NCBI RefSeq assembly: GCF_017255295.1
Contig: NZ_JAFKDE010000006.1
Location: 62,001 to 126,000, forward strand
Length of the DNA stretch: 64,000 bases
Direction: 5' to 3'
From: Nitratireductor aquimarinus
GTDB lineage: Bacteria > Pseudomonadota > Alphaproteobacteria > Rhizobiales > Rhizobiaceae
A model generated the notes under the pieces. The model did not search any database and was not told the origin of the DNA. It saw only the letters and a list, made by a program, of their open reading frames with translations. Below, piece by piece: positions 37,621-46,382 of the stretch (its first letter is position 1; each line of letters opens with the position of its first letter). The translations under genes and the position numbers were made by a program.

Positions 37621-39270
37621 CTACCGCGTCAGGCGCTTGTAGGTCACCCGCCTGGGGTTGACGCTGTCGGGGCCGAGACGGCGGATCTTGTCCTGCTCGT
37701 AATCCTCGAAGTTGCCCTCGAACCACTCCACATGGCTATCGCCTTCAAAGGCGAGGATGTGCGTGGCCAGACGGTCGAGGAACATGCGGTCATGCGAGAT
37801 GATAACGGCGCAGCCGGCGAAGTTTTCCAGCGCGTCTTCGAGTGCGGCCAGCGTCTCGGTGTCGAGGTCGTTGGTCGGTTCGTCGAGCAGCAGGACGTTG
37901 CCGCCTTCCTTGAGCAGCTTGGCCATGTGAACGCGGTTGCGCTGACCGCCGGACAGCGAGCCGACCTTCTGCTGCTGGTCGCCGCCCTTGAAGTTGAAGG
38001 ACGAGCAATAGGCGCGGCTGTTCACTTCGTGAGCGCCAAGCTTGATGATGTCGTTGCCGCCGGAAATCTCTTCCCAGACCGTCTTGTCGGGGTCGAGCGA
38101 GTCGCGGCTCTGGTCGACATAGCCCAGCTTGACGGTCTCACCGACACGGATCTCGCCACCATCGGGCTTTTCCTGGCCGGTGATCATGCGGAACAGCGTG
38201 GTCTTACCCGCGCCGTTGGCGCCGATCACGCCGACAATGCCGCCGGGCGGCAGCTTGAAGTCGAGACCGTCGATCAGGAGGCGGTCGCCATAGCCCTTGG
38301 AGAGGCCTTCGGCCTCGATGACCACATTGCCGAGGCGTTCGCCGGCCGGAATGATGATCTGCGCATCGCCGGGACGCCGGTCGGCGGCAGACTGCACCAG
38401 CTCGTCATAGGCGCGGATACGGGCCTTCGACTTGGCCTGACGGGCCTTGGGGCTGGCTGCCATCCACTCGCGCTCGCGCGACAGCGCCTTCTCGCGGGCG
38501 GCCTCTTCGCGGCCTTCCTGCGCCATGCGCTTGGCCTTGGCTTCCAGATAGGCGGTATAATTGCCTTCATAGGGAATGCCACGACCACGGTCGAGCTCGA
38601 GAATCCAGCCGGTGACATTGTCGAGGAAGTAGCGATCGTGGGTGATGATCATCACGGCGCCGGGATATTCGCGCAGGTGCTTTTCAAGCCACGCCGTGGT
38701 TTCTGCGTCCAGATGGTTGGTCGGTTCGTCGAGCAGCAGCAGATCGGGCTGGCGCAGGAGAAGCTGGCACAGCGCCACGCGGCGCTTTTCACCACCCGAC
38801 AGATGGTCGATGGATGCATCGGCCGGCGGGCAGCGCAGCGCTTCCATGGCCATTTCGACCTGGCTTTCCAGATCCCAGAGGTTCTGGCTGTCGATCTGAT
38901 CCTGAAGCTGGGAAGCCTCCTCCGCCGTCTCGTCGGAGTAGTCCATCATCAGCTCGTTGTAGCGGTCGAGGATCGCCTTCTTGGCGGCGACGCCCTCCAT
39001 CACATTGCCCATCACGTCGAGGGCCGGATCAAGCTGCGGCTCCTGCGGCAGATATCCGCAGGTCGCGCCTTCGGCGAGCCATGCTTCGCCGGTGAACTCC
39101 TTGTCGAGACCGGCCATGATCCTGAGCACGGTCGACTTACCCGCGCCGTTGGGGCCGAGAATGCCGATCTTGGCGTCCGGGTAAAAGGACAGATGAACGT
39201 TCTCAAGAACCTTCTTGGAGCCGTAGGCCTTGTTGAGGCCGGACATGTGGTAGATGAATTGGCGTGCCAT
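37621..39270 (-). CDS. ettA: Energy-dependent translational throttle protein EttA (ABC-F)
   Basis: A 549-aa soluble ABC-F protein with two ATPase domains. Walker A motifs are GPNGAGKST (near residue 39) and GANGAGKTT (near 360); signatures [12 protein letters not shown] and [12 protein letters not shown]; Walker [16 protein letters not shown] and [15 protein letters not shown]. The inter-domain arm and P-site tRNA-interaction linker is charged ([19 protein letters not shown]). EttA binds the ribosomal E site and gates translation by ADP/ATP ratio. The start [14 protein letters not shown] at 39270 is the conserved N-terminus. It diverges from the hydrolase gene. Confidence 0.95.
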   Translation of the reverse strand: MARQFIYHMSGLNKAYGSKKVLENVHLSFYPDAKIGILGPNGAGKSTVLRIMAGLDKEFTGEAWLAEGATCGYLPQEPQLDPALDVMGNVMEGVAAKKAILDRYNELMMDYSDETAEEASQLQDQIDSQNLWDLESQVEMAMEALRCPPADASIDHLSGGEKRRVALCQLLLRQPDLLLLDEPTNHLDAETTAWLEKHLREYPGAVMIITHDRYFLDNVTGWILELDRGRGIPYEGNYTAYLEAKAKRMAQEGREEAAREKALSREREWMAASPKARQAKSKARIRAYDELVQSAADRRPGDAQIIIPAGERLGNVVIEAEGLSKGYGDRLLIDGLDFKLPPGGIVGVIGANGAGKTTLFRMITGQEKPDGGEIRVGETVKLGYVDQSRDSLDPDKTVWEEISGGNDIIKLGAHEVNSRAYCSSFNFKGGDQQQKVGSLSGGQRNRVHMAKLLKEGGNVLLLDEPTNDLDTETLAALEDALENFAGCAVIISHDRMFLDRLATHILAFEGDSHVEWFEGNFEDYEQDKIRRLGPDSVNPRRVTYKRLTR

Positions 39271-39371
39271 GTGGCTCGTCGCGCTCCGTCTCACTCGAAT
39301 TGGGGGGAACCTGTTGAGCAGCGTATGTAGGCCAAACGAAGCGGCGGGGCAATCCGCAGCACGGAGGGAAG

Positions 39372-40301
39372 ATGGGCTTCGATATCGAAACGCGGCTTGC
39401 AACGCCGACCGGTGCTGATCTGCATCTGTTCAAACGCTCGGCGAGCGGCGAGGCGCGCGCTGCCGTGCAGATAAACCACGGCGTTGCGGAACATGCCGCG
39501 CGCTATGCGGCCTTCGCCGATTTCCTGTCGCAGCGTGGCTTTCACGTCTATGCACACGACCATCGCGGCCATGGCGAAACAAAAGCGCCGGGCGCCCCGC
39601 TTGGCCATTTCGGACCAGGCGTCGGGATGGACACGCTGCTCACGGACGTGAACGCGGTGCATGATCATATCGCCGGGGAACATCCCGGTCTGCCGGTGGT
39701 CATCTTCGGGCATTCGATGGGCGGCATGATCGCCCTCAATTTCGCACTGCGCCATGGCGACCGGCTGGCGGGAGCTGCGGTGTGGAACGCACCACTGACC
39801 ACCGCGCTGGAAGCGTTTGCCGGCCGGTCCGTTCTGGCGTGGGAGCGCTTCCGCCTCGGATCGGATGTGCCTTCATGGCTTCTGCCGAAATTTACCTTTG
39901 CGCTCTGGGCGAGCGCCTTCCCGGAGCGGCGCACCGGGTCCGACTGGCTGTCGCGGGATGCTGCCGAAGTCGACGCCTATATCGCCGATCCGCTGTCCGG
40001 CTGGGATCCGTCGGTCGGCATCTGGACGGTGCTGTTCGAACTGGGTCGGGGCCCCGCCGACCCGGCGACGCTTGCGGCAGCGCGCAAGACCCTGCCCTAT
40101 CAACTGGTCGGCGGTTCGGAAGATCCTTCGACACGCGGCGGCAAGATCACACGGAAGCTTGAAACACATCTGCGCAAAAACGGCTTTTCGAATCTCGAAA
40201 CAAGGATTTACGAGGGTTTCCGGCACGAATCCCTCAGGGAGATCGGGCGCGAGCAGGCCATGGAGGACTTTGCGGCCTGGGCCGAAAAAATCATCAATTA
40301 A
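39372..40301 (+). CDS. Alpha/beta hydrolase (monoacylglycerol lipase/lysophospholipase-like)
   Basis: A 309-aa soluble serine hydrolase of the Hydrolase_4 group. The nucleophile is in [12 protein letters not shown] (GHSMG, about residue 117), the acid probably in [12 protein letters not shown], and the histidine in [11 protein letters not shown] near the C-terminus. [11 protein letters not shown] is the oxyanion-side motif typical of monoacylglycerol lipases. GGAGGGAA lies just before the ATG. No signal peptide. Substrate not known; it may be co-transcribed with the following CoA-transferase gene. Confidence 0.87.
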   Translation: MGFDIETRLATPTGADLHLFKRSASGEARAAVQINHGVAEHAARYAAFADFLSQRGFHVYAHDHRGHGETKAPGAPLGHFGPGVGMDTLLTDVNAVHDHIAGEHPGLPVVIFGHSMGGMIALNFALRHGDRLAGAAVWNAPLTTALEAFAGRSVLAWERFRLGSDVPSWLLPKFTFALWASAFPERRTGSDWLSRDAAEVDAYIADPLSGWDPSVGIWTVLFELGRGPADPATLAAARKTLPYQLVGGSEDPSTRGGKITRKLETHLRKNGFSNLETRIYEGFRHESLREIGREQAMEDFAAWAEKIIN

Positions 40302-40391
40302 TGCCAAAATAATGCGGTGAGCGCATCTAGAAGGCGACCGGGCCGTTTGCTACCTCAAAAGCATATCAGTTTTGGAGGGCTGCGGGCGATC

Positions 40392-41567
40392 ATGAACAAC
40401 CCACCCCTGAAGGGCGTTCGCGTCATCGAATTGGCGCGCATTCTGGCCGGCCCCTGGGCAGGCCAGGTTCTGGCCGATCTGGGCGCTGACGTCATCAAGG
40501 TCGAAAACCCCAATGGCGGCGACGACACCCGCAAATGGGGACCGCCCTTCGTGAAAGGTGCGGATGGCGAGAACCTTTCTGCCGCCTATTACCATTCGTG
40601 CAACCGGGGCAAGCGCTCCATCGCGCTCGACTTCTCGAAGCCGGAAGAGGCGGAGAAGCTGAAAAAGCTGATCGCCACCGCTGACGTTCTGATCGAGAAC
40701 TTCAAGCTGGGCGGGCTCAAAAAATACGGGCTCGATTATGAGAGCCTGAAGGCCATCAACCCGCGCCTCGTCTATTGCTCCATCACCGGCTTTGGCCAGA
40801 CCGGCCCCTATGCGCCGCGCGCGGGCTACGACTTCATCATTCAGGGCATGTCGGGGCTGATGTCCATCACCGGCGCGCCGGGCGGCGAGCCGCAGAAGGT
40901 GGGCGTGGCGGTGAGCGACATCTTCACCGGGCTCTACTCGGTGATCGCCATTCAGGCCGCACTTCGCCACGCGGAGGCGACCGGCCAGGGCCAGCACATC
41001 GACATGGCGCTGCTCGACAGCCAGGTGGCCGTGCTTGCCAATCAGAACATGAATTATCTGATCTCCGGCAACAGCCCGGTGCAGATGGGCAACGCCCACA
41101 TGAACATCGCGCCCTATGAGGTGCTGCCGGTGAAGGACGGGCACATCATCCTCGCCGTGGGCAATGACGGCCAGTTCCAGCGCTTCTGCAAGATCGTCGG
41201 CCTTGACGATCTGCCGGCAGACGAACGCTTTGCAACCAACCCGGCGCGCGTGGCCAACCGCACGGCGCTGCGCGAGCGCATCGTCGCCACGCTGGCGGGC
41301 TGGGAAAAGGCGGAACTTCTGGGCAAGTTCGACGCCAATGCGGTGCCGGCGAGCCCGATCAACACGATTGAGGAAATGTTCGATGATCCGCAGGTGAAGG
41401 CGCGCGGCATGCAGCTTTCGCTCGATGACGGACACGGGACGGCGCTGCCTTCGGTGCGTGCGCCCATCGCCCTTTCACAAACCCCGCTTTCCTATGAACG
41501 GCCAAGCCCCCGGCTTGGCGAACACACGGCAGAGATCCTGCGCGAAATCGGAGACGACAGCGAATGA
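40392..41567 (+). CDS. CaiB/BaiF (class III) CoA-transferase
   Basis: A 391-aa family III CoA-transferase. The N-terminal region reads VRVIELARILAGPWAGQ and DLGADVIKVENP, the nucleophile Asp region is in GYDFIIQGMSGLMSITG, and GQHIDMALLDSQVAVLANQ is a late family motif. These enzymes move CoA between carboxylic acids. The stop overlaps the start of a TPP-dependent enzyme as ATGA, so the two probably work in one pathway, as formyl-CoA transferase and oxalyl-CoA decarboxylase do. Substrate unknown. Start at 40392 (MNNPPLKGVRV). Confidence 0.88.
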   Translation: MNNPPLKGVRVIELARILAGPWAGQVLADLGADVIKVENPNGGDDTRKWGPPFVKGADGENLSAAYYHSCNRGKRSIALDFSKPEEAEKLKKLIATADVLIENFKLGGLKKYGLDYESLKAINPRLVYCSITGFGQTGPYAPRAGYDFIIQGMSGLMSITGAPGGEPQKVGVAVSDIFTGLYSVIAIQAALRHAEATGQGQHIDMALLDSQVAVLANQNMNYLISGNSPVQMGNAHMNIAPYEVLPVKDGHIILAVGNDGQFQRFCKIVGLDDLPADERFATNPARVANRTALRERIVATLAGWEKAELLGKFDANAVPASPINTIEEMFDDPQVKARGMQLSLDDGHGTALPSVRAPIALSQTPLSYERPSPRLGEHTAEILREIGDDSE

Positions 41568-43222
41568 AGACCGGTGGCCAGCTTATCGTCGACAGCCTTG
41601 AAGCCAATGGCGTCGACCGCATTTTCAGCGTGCCGGGCGAAAGCTACCTGGCGGTGCTCGACGCGCTTCACGATTCAAAGATCCGCAACATTGTCTGCCG
41701 TCAGGAAGGCGGCGCGGCGATGATGGCGGACTGCCACGGACGGCTGACCGGCCAGCCCGGCATCTGCTTCGTCACACGCGGCCCCGGCGCGACCAACGCA
41801 TCGCCCGGCGTCCACATCGCCATGCAGGATTCCACGCCGATGATCCTGTTCATCGGACAGGTGGCGAGCCATGCCCGCGAACGCGAGGCGTTTCAGGAAG
41901 TGGATTACCGCGCCTTTTTCGGCCCCATCGCCAAATGGGCAACCGAGATCGACGATGCGGCGCGGATCCCCGAAATCCTGACGCGCGCCTTTTCGGTCGC
42001 GACCTCCGGCCGCCCCGGCCCGGTGGTGATTTCGCTTCCCGAGGACATGCTGACAAGCCTGGTGGATGCGCCCGCAGCACGGGCCGCCACGCCGGTCGAA
42101 ACGCGCCCGGGCGCAGCCGAGATGGAAGAGCTTGCCGCTCTCCTGAAGGACGCCAAACAGCCCTTCGTCATTCTTGGCGGCTCGCGCTGGAACGAGAAGG
42201 CCGTGGCCGATTTCCAGAAGGCGGCGGAAGCATGGTCGCTGCCCGTTGGCTGCTCGTTCCGCCGGCAGATGCTGTTCGATCACCTGCACCCCTCCTATGC
42301 CGGCGATGTGGGCATCGGTCCCAATCCGAAGCTCGCAGCCGCCGTCAAGGATGCCGATCTGGTGCTGCTCGTCGGCGGCCGGTTCAGCGAGATGCCGTCC
42401 TCAGACTACACGCTCATGAAGAGCCCCTATCCCGACCAGAAGCTGGTGCATGTGCACGCCGACGCCAATGAGCTTGGCCGCGTCTATCGCCCCACACTTG
42501 CCATCAACGCATCATCGGCGGCCTTCGCCGAGGCGTTTGCCGGGCTCGCACCGGGTGACGCGCCCCGTGACATGCCATGGGCAGAAGAGACCGAGCGCCT
42601 GCATCAGGCCTATCTCGACTGGTCGACCCCGCCAAAGACCGGCCCCGGCGCGGTGCAGATGGGTCCGATCATGGAGTATCTGGAAAGCGTTCTGCCGGAC
42701 GATGCGATCTTCACCAATGGCGCAGGCAATTACGCCACCTGGGTGCACCGCTTCCACCGTTTCCGCCGTTTCGCCACGCAGGGCGCACCGACCTCCGGCT
42801 CAATGGGCTATAGCACGCCGGCAGCCGTGGCCGCCAAGGCGCTTTTCCCCGAGCGCCCCGTGCTGGCGTTTGCCGGCGATGGCTGCTTCATGATGAACGG
42901 TCAGGAATTCGCCACTGCCGTGCAGGAGAACCTGCCGATCATCGTGGTGGTGGTGAACAACGGCATTTTCGGCACGATCCGCATGCATCAGGAGCGCGAA
43001 TATCCCGGCCGCGTTTCCGGCACCTCGATCAACAACCCCGATTTCGCAGCGCTTGCCCGTGCCTATGGCGGACATGGCGAAACGGTGGAGAAGACGGAAG
43101 CGTTTGCCAAAGCATTCGAGCGCGCACAGGCCAGCGGCAAACCGGCGCTGATCGAAATCCGGCTCGACCCGGAAGCCATCACGCCCGCCAAAACGCTGAC
43201 GGATATCCGCGAGAAGCGTTGA
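41564..43222 (+). CDS. Thiamine-diphosphate-dependent enzyme (acetolactate synthase-like)
   Basis: A 552-aa protein with the three TPP-enzyme domains: N-terminal pyrimidine-binding (about 1-170, with the activating Glu in CRQEGGAAMMADCHGR), central (about 190-320), and C-terminal diphosphate-binding (about 370-540, GDGCFMMNGQEFATAV ending in VVVNN). The ilv biosynthetic enzyme normally lies with its small subunit, which is absent here. Coupling to a CoA-transferase suggests a 2-oxoacyl or 2-hydroxyacyl-CoA lyase or decarboxylase, such as the oxalyl-CoA type, but the substrate cannot be read. Confidence 0.85.
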   Translation: MKTGGQLIVDSLEANGVDRIFSVPGESYLAVLDALHDSKIRNIVCRQEGGAAMMADCHGRLTGQPGICFVTRGPGATNASPGVHIAMQDSTPMILFIGQVASHAREREAFQEVDYRAFFGPIAKWATEIDDAARIPEILTRAFSVATSGRPGPVVISLPEDMLTSLVDAPAARAATPVETRPGAAEMEELAALLKDAKQPFVILGGSRWNEKAVADFQKAAEAWSLPVGCSFRRQMLFDHLHPSYAGDVGIGPNPKLAAAVKDADLVLLVGGRFSEMPSSDYTLMKSPYPDQKLVHVHADANELGRVYRPTLAINASSAAFAEAFAGLAPGDAPRDMPWAEETERLHQAYLDWSTPPKTGPGAVQMGPIMEYLESVLPDDAIFTNGAGNYATWVHRFHRFRRFATQGAPTSGSMGYSTPAAVAAKALFPERPVLAFAGDGCFMMNGQEFATAVQENLPIIVVVVNNGIFGTIRMHQEREYPGRVSGTSINNPDFAALARAYGGHGETVEKTEAFAKAFERAQASGKPALIEIRLDPEAITPAKTLTDIREKR

Positions 43223-43275
43223 GGATCATTTGTGCTGCGGGCGTGAGCCTGCGGCACTGTCAGCGCGTGCCTTCT

Positions 43276-43439
43276 CCCCCGCCCTTCGACAAGCTCAGGA
43301 TGAGGGAGAAGGCAGATTAACCGTGCTATCTTTGATCAGGCGAGATTACGTTTGAAAGCCCTCTGATAGGGTGGGCTCCGACTTGCCAAGTCCTCCCCTC
43401 CAACCCAGCCCTCATCCTGAGCTTGTCGAAGGGCGGGGG
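43276..43439. repeat. REP-doublet (REPIN-like) inverted repeat
   Basis: Two perfect 31-bp inverted arms, 43276-43306 and 43409-43439, separated by 102 bp. The core TTCGACAAGCTCA-NN-ATGAGGG is shared with the doublet at 25747-25870, with GG instead of CC at the variable pair. It occupies most of the 346-bp gap between the TPP enzyme gene and the convergent paaE; nothing coding is seen there. Confidence 0.8.
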
Positions 43440-43481
43440 CGACATGGAGGGGCAGCGGAAAATCCATAAGAGCAGGCGCTT

Positions 43482-43529
43482 GCCCCTCATCCCCCTGCCG
43501 GGACCTTCTCCCCGCTTGCGGGGAGAAGG
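43482..43529. repeat. RIME-like palindromic element (single copy)
   Basis: GCCCCTCATCCCCCTGCCGG followed by CCTTCTCCCCGC-TT-GCGGGGAGAAGG. This is the same module pair seen in paaD (45141-45266) and at 55621-55746. It lies next to the REP doublet, 40 bp after the paaE stop on the minus-strand reading, and may act as its message-end hairpin. Confidence 0.75.
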
Positions 43530-43568
43530 AACGCGTCATTGACGGTTGTCAGAAATGAAACGCGCTGA

Positions 43569-44648
43569 TCAGGCGGCGTCGAAATCGAGGACCAGCTTCT
43601 TCGCCGTGGGGCGGGTCTGGCAGGCGAGTGTGAAGCCGGCTTCCACTTCCCAGGGTTCGAGCGAGAAGTTCACGGCCATTTCCGACTGCCCCTCCACAAC
43701 GCGGCAGCGGCAGGTGCAGCACATGCCACCGGCGCAGGAGTAAGGCAGCTCGATACCGGCCTTGTGGGCAGCGTCGAGCACGGTGCCATCGGCATCCTGC
43801 ATGGAGAAGCTGCGGCGCACGCCATCGACAACGACCTCAATGGCAACACCATCCTGAACCGCTTCGCGTGCGGCCTTCGATGCCTTGCGGGGCGCGGGCG
43901 CTTCGCCGGAGGGCGTGAAGCGCTCGAAGCGGATGCGGTCACGCTCGACACCCATGGTCTCAAGTGCGCCGGAAACCGCGTCGATCATCTCGCCGGGGCC
44001 GCACAGGAACACGCCATCCATGGCGGCGGGCTCGATGAGACCGCCGGAGGCGAGCTCGCCAACGCGCCCGGCATCAATGCGGCCATTCAGGAGCTCCACA
44101 TCCTGCGTTTCGCGCGACAGGAGATGGATCAGCGTGAAGCGGCCCATATGGCGGTCCTTGAGATCGTTCAGCTCCTCAAGGAACATGATCGTCTCGGTGG
44201 AGCGATTGCCATAGACCAGCGTGATGGTGCTCTCGGGCTCGTGGGCGAGAACCGTGCGGGCGATGGAGAGCATTGGCGTGATGCCGGAGCCGGCGGCGAA
44301 CAGCAGGTAATCGTGGCGCTCACCCTTCAGCGCGGTGAAGCGGCCCTGCGGCGGCATCACCCGGATCGTGTCGCCAACCGACAGGACATCGTTGACGAAG
44401 GTGGAGAAGCGGCCATCGGCCACCTTCTTCACACCGACGCGGAGATACGGATCGCCGGGCGCGGAGCAGATGGAATAGGACCGGCGCGCCTCCGTGCCGT
44501 CAATATCGGTGGCGAGCGTCAGATACTGGCCGGGCGTGAAGGCAAAGGCCTCGGCCTGATCGGCCGGGATCTCAAAGGCGATCGCCACGGCTTCGGGGGT
44601 CTGGCGCTCGATGGAGGCCACTTTCAGATCGTGAAAACGCGGGGCCAT
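43569..44648 (-). CDS. paaE: Phenylacetyl-CoA 1,2-epoxidase reductase subunit PaaE
   Basis: A 359-aa ferredoxin-NADP reductase-like protein: FAD-binding domain (about 1-105, RRSYSICSAPGD), NAD(P)-binding domain (about 110-235, LLFAAGSGITPMLSIAR and VFLCGPGEMI) and a C-terminal plant-type [2Fe-2S] domain with ligands in PYSCAGGMCCTCRCRVVEG and LACQTRP. It feeds electrons to the PaaABC diiron oxygenase. The start is the ATG at 44648, 4 nt after GAGG. Last of paaABCDE. Confidence 0.94.
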   Translation of the reverse strand: MAPRFHDLKVASIERQTPEAVAIAFEIPADQAEAFAFTPGQYLTLATDIDGTEARRSYSICSAPGDPYLRVGVKKVADGRFSTFVNDVLSVGDTIRVMPPQGRFTALKGERHDYLLFAAGSGITPMLSIARTVLAHEPESTITLVYGNRSTETIMFLEELNDLKDRHMGRFTLIHLLSRETQDVELLNGRIDAGRVGELASGGLIEPAAMDGVFLCGPGEMIDAVSGALETMGVERDRIRFERFTPSGEAPAPRKASKAAREAVQDGVAIEVVVDGVRRSFSMQDADGTVLDAAHKAGIELPYSCAGGMCCTCRCRVVEGQSEMAVNFSLEPWEVEAGFTLACQTRPTAKKLVLDFDAA

Positions 44649-44670
44649 GGTCACCTCGGTCTGGGTTCAG

Positions 44671-45300
44671 TCAGATACATTTGAAATAGTCGAAAGGCTC
44701 GTGGCAGGTCTGGCAGCGGTAAAGCGCCTTGCAGGCCGTGGAACCGAACTCGGAAATGCGCGCGGTCTCGAGCGAACCGCAGCGCGGGCACGCCACCTCC
44801 GTCTCGCCGAAAAGGGAGCGGATGGAATTGGACGCATTCGCCGGTGGCGCAATGCCATAGGCGCGCAGCTTTTCACGCCCCTCCGCCGTGATCCAGTCCG
44901 TCGTCCATGCGGGCGAAATGACCCGCTCGATGCGCGGTTCGAAACCCGCCTCGCGCAACGCCGTCTCCACCGCGAGCTCAATGGCAAGCACCGCCGGGCA
45001 GCCCGTATAGGTGGGCGTGACGCGGGCAACGGCGACGTCACCCTCCATCTCCACACCGCGCAGGATGCCGAGATCGGCAATGGTGACGGCGGGGATTTCC
45101 GGATCGACCACGGAAGCGGCGGCGCGATAGGCGCGCTCTTCCTTCTCCCCGCCTGCGGGGAGAAGGTGGCCCGAAGGGTCGGATGAGGGGCTTTGCACAG
45201 CATCCGAGAGGCAGGCTCGCCCCTCATCCCCCTGCCGGGACCTTCTCCCCGCAGGCGGGGAGAAGGAGGCTGTCACGACCTTATCCGACCTCGCACTCAC
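44671..45300 (-). CDS. paaD: PaaD (phenylacetyl-CoA epoxidase assembly factor), with an in-frame repeat insertion
   Basis: MIP18/DUF59-family protein for maturation or repair of the PaaABCE complex. The conserved part reads SVVDPEIPAVTIADLGILRG, with TPTYTGCPAVLAIE in the middle and zinc-type cysteines CPRCGS and CQTCHEPF near the end. The GTG start at 45300 overlaps the paaC stop. The predicted length is 209 aa, against about 165 in E. coli: residues 12-53 are encoded by a complete 126-bp RIME-like repeat that keeps frame and adds no stop. Without it the protein is 167 aa. An alternative is that translation starts after the repeat, but no good start is visible there. Confidence 0.85.
   Translation of the reverse strand: MSARSDKVVTASFSPPAGRRSRQGDEGRACLSDAVQSPSSDPSGHLLPAGGEKEERAYRAAASVVDPEIPAVTIADLGILRGVEMEGDVAVARVTPTYTGCPAVLAIELAVETALREAGFEPRIERVISPAWTTDWITAEGREKLRAYGIAPPANASNSIRSLFGETEVACPRCGSLETARISEFGSTACKALYRCQTCHEPFDYFKCI
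45141..45266. repeat. RIME-like mosaic element inside paaD
   Basis: Two terminal palindromes, CCTTCTCCCCGCC-TGCGGGGAGAAGG (45141-45166) and CCTTCTCCCCGCA-GGCGGGGAGAAGG (45241-45266), flank a middle with GATGAGGGGC and GCCCCTCATCCCCCTGCCGG. The length of 126 bp is a multiple of three. Boundaries are ambiguous by a base; no target-site duplication is evident. The same modules occur between genes at 43482-43529, 55621-55746 and 63887-63940. Confidence 0.88.
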
Positions 45301-46082
45301 CAGGTCATCCCCGGATAGGTGCGCTGCATGTATTGCAGCTCCGCGAGCAGGAAGCCCAGTGCCTCGCCATGGCGACCCTGACGGCCACCGGTCTGGCCAT
45401 AGGGCGTTTCCACCCATTCAAGGCCAGCTTCGGCAAAGACCGGGCCGACAATGGCGTCGAAGGCAGGCCGCAGGGTGGACGGGTCGGGCGCGATGCCGGC
45501 CCCGGCCACGGCGCGGGTGACATCATCGCTCTCGAACAGCTCGTCCACATAGGGCGCGAGCGCCTCGACCGCCGCCTTCATGCGGCGGGTGCTTTCTTCC
45601 GTGCCATCGCCAAGGCGCACCACCCATTCGCCGGCATGGCGGATGTGATAGGCGACTTCCTTCTCGGCCTTGGCGGCGATGCCGGCCAGACGCTCGTCGG
45701 TCGACGTCATCATGGCCTGCCAGAGCGGCTGCATGAAGGCTGCGAAATAGAACTGGCGCAGCATGGTGTGTGCGAAATCGCCATTCTGGCGCTCGGCCAT
45801 CAGGCAGTTCACATATTCACGCTCGCGGCGCACATAGGCGATCTGGTCCTCGTCGCGACCCTTGCCCTCAACCTCGCCGGCATATTGGTAGAGCGAACGC
45901 GCCTGACCGATGAGATCGAGCGCCATGTTGGGCATGGCGAGATCCTCTTCCAGCATGGGCGCGTGGCCGCACCACTCCGAAAGCCGGTGGCCGAGAACCA
46001 GATGATCGTCGGCAAGCCGCAACAGGAACGCCGTCAGCGTTTCGCCGGAGATGGAAGGAGCGGTGGAAGAAGCAGCGGCCAT
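45297..46082 (-). CDS. paaC: Phenylacetyl-CoA 1,2-epoxidase structural subunit PaaC
   Basis: A 261-aa ferritin-like subunit that pairs with PaaA but is catalytically degenerate in the known complex. Motifs: LADDHLVLGHRLSEWCGHAP, EEDLAMPNMALDLIGQARSL, MLRQFYFAAF and KEVAYHIRHAGEWVVRLGDG as in other PaaC. The ATG at 46082 shares bases with the paaB stop (TGATG); a GTG one codon earlier is the alternative. The stop overlaps the paaD GTG. Confidence 0.93.
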   Translation of the reverse strand: MAAASSTAPSISGETLTAFLLRLADDHLVLGHRLSEWCGHAPMLEEDLAMPNMALDLIGQARSLYQYAGEVEGKGRDEDQIAYVRREREYVNCLMAERQNGDFAHTMLRQFYFAAFMQPLWQAMMTSTDERLAGIAAKAEKEVAYHIRHAGEWVVRLGDGTEESTRRMKAAVEALAPYVDELFESDDVTRAVAGAGIAPDPSTLRPAFDAIVGPVFAEAGLEWVETPYGQTGGRQGRHGEALGFLLAELQYMQRTYPGMTW

Positions 46083-46369
46083 CACATATGCCCCACTTCT
46101 TCCGGAATTTCGTAAAAGGTCGGGTGACGGTAGACCTTCGACATTGCCGGCTCGAAGTTCTCGTCCTTGTTTTCCGGGTCCGACGCGGTGATCGCAGACG
46201 ACGGCACGACCCAGATGGAGGTGCCCTCGCCGCGGCGCGTGTAGACATCGCGCGCAGCCTGAAGCGCCATCACCTCATCGGCGGCGTGCACCGAGCCGCA
46301 ATGCTTGTGGGCCAGCCCGTTGCGCGGGCGGATGAAGACTTCCCAAAGGGGGATCTGGTTCTTGCTCAT
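46082..46369 (-). CDS. paaB: Phenylacetyl-CoA 1,2-epoxidase subunit PaaB
   Basis: A 95-aa small subunit needed to assemble the epoxidase. The sequence WEVFIRPRNGLAHKHCGSVH followed by DVYTRRGEGTSIWVVPSSAI is diagnostic for PaaB. It lies between paaA (13 bp upstream) and paaC (overlapping). The start is MSKNQIPLWEV at 46369; the longer in-frame extension overlaps paaA. Confidence 0.95.
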   Translation of the reverse strand: MSKNQIPLWEVFIRPRNGLAHKHCGSVHAADEVMALQAARDVYTRRGEGTSIWVVPSSAITASDPENKDENFEPAMSKVYRHPTFYEIPEEVGHM

Positions 46370-46382
46370 AGCGTCTCTCCGC

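Noticed and set aside
43223-43265. Imperfect hairpin just after the TPP enzyme gene as a terminator
   Set aside because: TGCTGCGGGC/GCCTGCGGCA contains mismatches and no U-tract follows; the stronger repeats downstream are more likely to end the transcript.
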